Shown here piece by piece: positions 58,741 through 64,000 of a DNA stretch of 64,000 bases (position 1 is its first letter; every line of letters begins with the position of its first letter). This DNA comes from Atherinomorus stipes (taxonomy: Eukaryota > Chordata > Actinopteri > Atheriniformes > Atherinidae). The translations under genes were made by a program, and so were the position numbers. The notes beneath the pieces were generated by a model that did no database searches, was not told the origin of the DNA, and saw only the letters and a program-made list of their open reading frames with translations. The stretch covers positions 1 through 64,000 of the forward strand of contig JALJCO010000173.1 in assembly GCA_023101725.1 (NCBI GenBank), in the 5' to 3' direction.

Positions 58741-60259
58741 TAATACACATAGACATAGACTTTGGTTTATTACACCATGGAAAAGTTTAGCAAACATAGT
58801 AATGCTAGTTTTCTTTAGAGAAAACAGGCCCACTGATGGGCCATGTGACTGAAAACATCCAAATTTGGTCTGTGTTGTCCTCACAGGCCTTGAGGATTTG
58901 TAAATCGTCCAGGCGTAAATCATGTTGCCTTTCATTATTTTCTTAGAACTTCTCAATTTGATCTGTGATTTTGGCAGTCTGAGTGCAACAAAGATCTCTA
59001 CTACAGGAAATGGAAGCAAATAGTTTAGTGTTGAGGTCTCATTTCTTTGCAGTTGCATCTGCATGACAAGCAGGATTTTCCAGTTCATTTTGGAGCTTAG
59101 CATCAGTCTTGGTGCATGCACAGTAATCCAGTAATGTTTGATGGCAAAGTTTTGTGTTGTCATCTTAATACAGAACTGAAAATGCATTATGGTCAGCTAG
59201 AATCCCTCTACATGTCTGTCTTTATATCACGTTGCTGATTTCCTTTTTATCTTTGACTGCTTCCTCTCTTGTCTTTTTACCTTCCCTGCAGTGTATTTTG
59301 TGATATTCGGGTTTGTAAATACACCAGGATTTAGCTGAAGTACAATCACACAGAAATTTCATATGATTTAAAGCAGGGCTGAAATGTGGTGATGTGGCTT
59401 TCATGGATCAATGGAAGCTGAGTATCTTTGGTTTCAAGAGGCTTCTGAAGAAAACAATCACAGCTTTGTCTCTGGCGATGGCATGGTCAAGTTTCACCCT
59501 GTTATTATTAAATGCAGGGTCAGATGTGATGTGCCTGGTGGGATTTTAATGAAGGGCTTGAGAGGGGAGTGTTGAGTTGTATGTGAATGTGGAATGGGAA
59601 GGGGACTCTTTGTTACAGAAAACAGACCATTATATCTGATCAGAGGGATAAACTCTTGGTTTTCCAGAAGGGTTAAATTAAAAATCAGTCCAGGGAGGTT
59701 GGTTTGATGCTTCAGGATAGTTGTAAATGTTTGTCAACTAAATCTTTATGTTGCGCTGAAATGTGACCACAGGCTAAGGCGAGACTGTAGAAGAAATACT
59801 GGACTGTATTATTTTTGCTTTGCTGAAAATGAATTTCTTTCACATGATATGAAGTTATTGCCCCAGTGTACAGGAGTTACTTCCCTCTAGTGGAAGTAAT
59901 TCAATTCTTGAATTGAATTCAAACAACCGAGTAGTGCTCTCTGGCGCATCGTAGTTTAAGCGCATTATTACCACTACCGAAGCGGTGTAGAGTCATGAAT
60001 GTGAAAATGTCAACATCTTGCACATGTCGGGACATCATCCCAACATCATCCCATCAGGGGATGAGGTAAAGAACAATGCATAATTCTGTTTCCTTATTGA
60101 TACTGATGTGTTAAATCATGATGAGAAACTGGTATTACTTTGGTCTTTTCTGTCTGACTAAGAACAGATTTTCAAAAAGATTGCTCCAATCTAAAGTTAC
60201 TTTGAGTTGATTTATAGATTTAGATTTTATAAAAGACGTGTTAAAAAAAAGTCCCCATA

Positions 60260-61857
60260 CAGGTACTACCCAAAAAATTAAAATATCCTGAAAAAATTCA
60301 CGTATTTCCGTAATTCAACTTAAAAGGTGCAATTTACATATTGTATAGACAAATAATATTTGAATCTGTACATTTCAAGCTTTTATTTGTTTGGATGTTG
60401 CTGATTAGAAGTTGCAGCTTAAGAAAACCTCAAAATAAAAAAACTCAAAAAATTAGAATACTGTGAAAAGCTCCAGTATTGTAGGCTCAGAGTGTCACAG
60501 TCTAATCAGATAAGTAATCCAAAACATCTGCAAAAGTGCCCTGAGCCTTTAAAAAAGTCCCTGTCTTGGTTTAGAAGAATTCACAACCATGGGGGAGACT
60601 GCTGATCTGACAGTTGTGAAGAAAACCATCATTGACTCCCTGCACAAGGTGGGAAAGACACGAAAAGTGATAGCAAAAGAAACTGGGTGTTCTCTGAGTG
60701 CTGTCTCAAAGCACATTAATGGACAGTTAAGTGGAAGGAAGAAGTGTGGAAGAAAACTGTGTACAAGCCGGAGGGCTGATCGCAGCCTGGTGAAGATGGT
60801 CAGGAAAGGGCCTTTCAAAAGTGTGGAGGACTTCATCAGGAATGGACTGAGGCTGGAGTTACTGCTTCAAGAGAAACAACACGCAGGCGGATGCTGGACA
60901 TGGGCTTCAAATGTCAAATTCCTGTTGTCAAGCCACTCCTCAACAGCAAGCAAAGCCAGAAGCGCCTTAGCTGGGCGAGAGAACAGAAGGACTGGTCTGT
61001 TGCCCAGTGGTCAAAAGTCCTCTTTTCTGATGAGAGCAAGTTTTGCATCTCATTTGGAAACGAGCAACACCAGCAGCTGACATGGGGACTGGGGAAACTT
61101 AACACTGGACTTCATGCATCTTCTCTAGCGCCTCTCCGGTCTTCCTCCAGACTCTGGGACCTTTATTTTCAAATGAGATGCAAAACTTGCTCTTATCAGA
61201 AAAGAGAACTTTGCAGCCATCTACCAGGACATTTTGGAGCACTTCATGCTTGCTTCAGTGAACCAGCTGTATGGGGATGCAGACTTCATCTTCCTGCAAG
61301 ACTTGACACCTGCCCACACTGCCAAAAGTACAAAATCTTGGTTCAACAACCATGCTTGATTGGCCCACAAACTCACCTGACCTGAACTCCATCGAAAACA
61401 TGTGGGTTAGTGTCAAAAGAAAGCTGAACGGGAAGAGACCAAACAATAGAGAAGAGCTAAGGGCTGTGATTGAAGCATGCTGGTCTTCCATAACACCTGA
61501 TATGCCACAAGCTGGTAGCATCCATGCCACGCCAGGTTAAGGCAGTCATTAAAGGGGCCCCCACCAAGTACTACAGTAAGTACGGATGCAAGATTTTACT
61601 TTAGGAGGCCTGATATTTTTGTATTTAAAACCCTTCTCTGAATGATTTTATACAGTATTCAAATTTTTTGAGTTTTTGAATTTGAGGTTTTTATAAGCTG
61701 CAACTTCTAATCAGCAACATCCAAACAAATAAAAGCTTGAAATATATTGATTCACATATTATTTGTCTATACAATATGTAAATTGCACCTTTTAAGTTGA
61801 ATTACGGAAATACATGAACTTTTTCAGGATATTCTAATTTTTTGGGTAGTACCTGTG
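60260..61857 (+). mobile_element. Full-length Tc1-type DNA transposon, inactivated
   Basis: The element is about 1.6 kb, the usual size for Tc1. The left end CAGGTACTACCCAAAAAATT is mirrored at the right end by AATTTTTTGGGTAGTACCTG. The inverted repeats extend about 200 bases inward: AGGTGCAATTTACATATTGT and GATGTTGCTGATTAGAAGTT occur in inverted form on the right. TA lies at 60258-60259 and 61858-61859, the target used by Tc1/mariner. The ends are well preserved, whereas the transposase is broken, so it could be mobilised only in trans. Confidence 0.92.
60589..61604 (+). pseudogene. Tc1-type transposase pseudogene with internal inversion
   Basis: The frame opens at ATG 60589 with an intact paired-type helix-turn-helix segment (VVKKTIIDSLHKVGKTRKVI; GCSLSAVSKHINGQLSGRKK). 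It continues in a second frame (VVKPLLNSKQSQKRLSWARE, QKDWSVAQWSKVLFSDESKF) and ends in a third (PDLNSIENMWVSVKRKLNGK). The catalytic acidic residues can be placed: D in FSDESK (61028-61030), D in FLQDLTPAH (61300-61302) and E in NSIENMW (61394-61396). Their frames no longer agree. Between the first and second Asp, about 61059-61207 is inverted and partly duplicated, destroying the core. The usual C-terminal GAPTKYY and a stop lie at 61602-61604. The protein cannot be active. Confidence 0.9.
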
Positions 61858-64000
61858 TACAGCTTTGTGACAGTTTTCTCCACATTTACTTATTACTCCA
61901 GAAGGAAAAGTGACACTAAGTTAGTTTCACAAATCCCAAAAAAAGAGTAAAAGCACAAATGGATCGTTATATGTAGTTTTAATGAGGAGAACTATTCCCT
62001 AAAGCATAGATTAACTATTGTGTGCTTTAAGCTAGTTGTAGTGCGGATGTTGTGGTTTGCCTTGAAACCATCTTCAACAGACAGGAAATCAAGCATCTAC
62101 CAGAAATGACTAACAGCAGAAACTAATTTTCATTGTGCGTTGTGTGAAGGAGAGCACTTTTTAAGATGCATATTACTACAGATCCACAATAAAATGTACA
62201 TTTCACAACACCAAGATGTTATTCTTCGCATTACGTGAACATGCATGTAAATACCACTGACAGAACTTGAAACACTTTACAAAACTGCCCCAACTGGAAA
62301 ATAAATGGGTAGTGACTGGAGTAATCGCTTTGATCTGATGTATCCAATCATGCAAAGAAAAAGCCTGAACTCATCTCCATTCATTCATTAATCAAAGCTC
62401 TGAAATTAGCTCATGCTTAAGTGGTGCTTTTGTGTATAATGAGGCAAACAAAAGGAAGAATATGACCATTCATAACACCTGTTTGCTTTTAAAAAAAGCT
62501 GTTTTGGTGTAAAGATCAGAGGCATTTGAGACTGCTTTTCTTATTTAGGGAACAACAAATATCCATTTAGGCACCAGATCCTGTTCTCAGATCACTTTCC
62601 TCTACATTTTTCAGTCTGTCTTAACTGTTGAATCTCTCATTGATGAAAAATTTGTGTTCAGCTACTGAGACAGCAAGTTAGGATCTGACTCATTCTTTTC
62701 AGCTGATATATTTTCAGGTTTTCTGGGAAAATTTGGTATGTTTTAGCAACACATATTGACGAAACAAGCCTTTGAGAAATGTCACATAAGGCCTATATGT
62801 TTGTTAAAAATTATTAAAAAGGGTAAGAAAATGCTACATGTTGGTATCTTCAGTGCTTCAGAAAATGAAAAGTACCCAGTTTTGACTGTGCGGGAGGCAG
62901 AAGTGAATATTACAAGTGTCAGGGTAAGTGTCACCATGCCTGTGTGTTTGCCTCTGCTAAACTGTGACTGTCGCCTGTACTTGGAGTCAAGCTTTGTAAG
63001 CATGTTGTCTTGAGTTTAGTGTGATGATGTTACCCAGGGATCATCTTGGCTGCAGACTATAGTATGTCATGAGAGCTTATCTGCATCGTTCAAGAGGTTT
63101 CCAGTGCCTTTCAGGTTCAGGGTTACACAGTTCATCTGCAGCGTGAGCCAAATAATACCCCGTGATGCTGTGGAAACATTTGCAAACACAAGCTAAGGAC
63201 AAATCTATCCAAATACCTTAGGTTTATTGTATATCATCCAAGACGCGGCAGTTCTGTATTGGGTTTCCTGAGGACAGCAATGCTGCACTAAATCAGCACG
63301 TGTTCATGGTAGTGCAGTGCTAACAGAAGGTTTACATTACAGCATGAACTGCGCACCTCTTCTGAAATGTCATGTTGGCTGTTTTTCTAATGAAATGAAT
63401 GTCCTACAAGGGAAATTGCATCTCATCTTAAGGAAAATATTGTGCAAATCCAAAACCTTGTATGGTGATCACTTACTGATTGATGGCAAGGGGTTTATTG
63501 TGTTTTAGGTGAGCCACATGTGGTACCAGAACACAGCTCATCATTTAACCATTAGATTGTCAGAGAACTGAAATTTAGAAGGACTGATGGATACAACTGA
63601 AGGTGTGGTAACTTCTTATGGTTCAAAACTGTAGCTCTTTTGTCTTGCTCAGATGAGAACAGAAGGATTTTGAGTTTAGAGGTGTTCAGCTTTGGATATT
63701 TGGGAAGTGCAAGTAGAGGAGAGTGGGATCGTAATGTTGTTGCATGTTCGTGAAGTGTGTGAGGTAGAAAAGCTGACAATGAAATAACGGTTGCAATCTT
63801 GTGCATTTAAATGAGTTGCTTGGGCTTTTTCTTGTGAGACAAAGCATCAGTTGTGAGCGTGACTGAGCAGAACAAGGACCCAGAATACTGGGAAGCCCCA
63901 CAAAGTCGCTGTTTCTTTAACTTTTTCCCTTGAAAGGGGTCACTTTAAGCTTAAGGCTTATGCTGTGTCTTCCAGGAAAAGCTTGCATTTATGGTCTCTT
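61858..64000. other. septin9 intron sequence to window end, no gene seen
   Basis: Non-coding AT-rich DNA. A GTAAGTG follows a short open frame at 62922, but there is no acceptor or septin-like peptide, so I do not call an exon. The GTPase-domain exons of septin9 were not found before the window ends. Confidence 0.45.

Larger units (their letters stand above)
52932..60259. other. Long septin9 intron stretch, no gene seen
   Basis: Over 7 kb with no recognised exon. Contents are a purine-rich tract 53720-53765, polypyrimidine 54120-54190, (ATT)n at 55306-55341, a G-run at 56610-56626, a C-run followed by a T-run at 57566-57601 and (AT)n at 58696-58740. The phrase TTTATTGATCCCCCATGTGG (55637-55656) resembles a Rex1 LINE 3' end but stands alone. 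Confidence 0.45.

Noticed and set aside
62782..62930. Possible exon ending at GTAAGTG (62922)
   Set aside because: No convincing acceptor, and the peptide does not resemble the septin 9 linker or GTPase domain.
1..64000. A previously undescribed multi-gene system
   Set aside because: Apart from septin9 exons, all coding traces are remnants of LINE, hAT or Tc1 elements; nothing suggests a new gene cluster.

Overview
The window is from a ray-finned (teleost) fish genome. It is mostly intron and interspersed repeats, and one protein-coding gene is recognisable: the 5' part of septin 9 (septin9) on the + strand. The repeat content is typical of teleosts: L2- and Rex1-type LINE remnants, a tRNA-derived SINE, many short hAT-type elements with inverted ends, Tc1/mariner copies and a Penelope-like fragment. 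I did not try to name a species.

Septin 9. Two alternative first coding exons and one large shared exon are visible. The exon at 6089-6110 encodes MERDRIA and ends in phase 1 at a GTAAGT donor; it matches the start of the human SEPT9_v2 isoform. The exon at 17098-17152 encodes MSDAGVNPHLEGIISDFE, also ends in phase 1, and matches the start of SEPT9_v3. Both splice in frame onto the shared exon at 29438-30121 (LKRSFEVED...), which encodes the basic, disordered, microtubule- and actin-associated N-terminal region. The GTPase-domain exons were not found and should lie beyond 64000. The rest of the window is therefore read as septin9 introns and upstream flank.

Layout. 1-2053: 5'-truncated L2-type LINE. 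2054-6000: flank with a 304-bp hAT-type element (3389-3692). 6089-17097: v2 exon and its first intron, with a decayed Tc1-like copy (about 7841-8930), a tRNA-SINE (10628-10915) and a 0.93-kb element with long inverted repeats (12099-13031). 17098-29437: v3 exon and intron, dense between 18.2 and 23.7 kb with two TTAA-flanked elements, a hAT element with a perfect 8-bp target duplication and an internal palindrome, a Penelope-like piece, a Rex1 end and a 0.52-kb TIR element. 29438-30121: shared exon. 30122-64000: one long intron with LINE remnants, fold-back elements, a SINE split by a CA-flanked insertion, a 1-kb ATC satellite with higher-order units, a 2-kb composite element holding a hAT transposase remnant, and a full-length but inactivated Tc1 transposon at 60260-61857 that carries an internal inversion.

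I saw no undescribed multi-gene system. The most informative items are the conserved alternative septin9 starts and the structure of several mobile elements.
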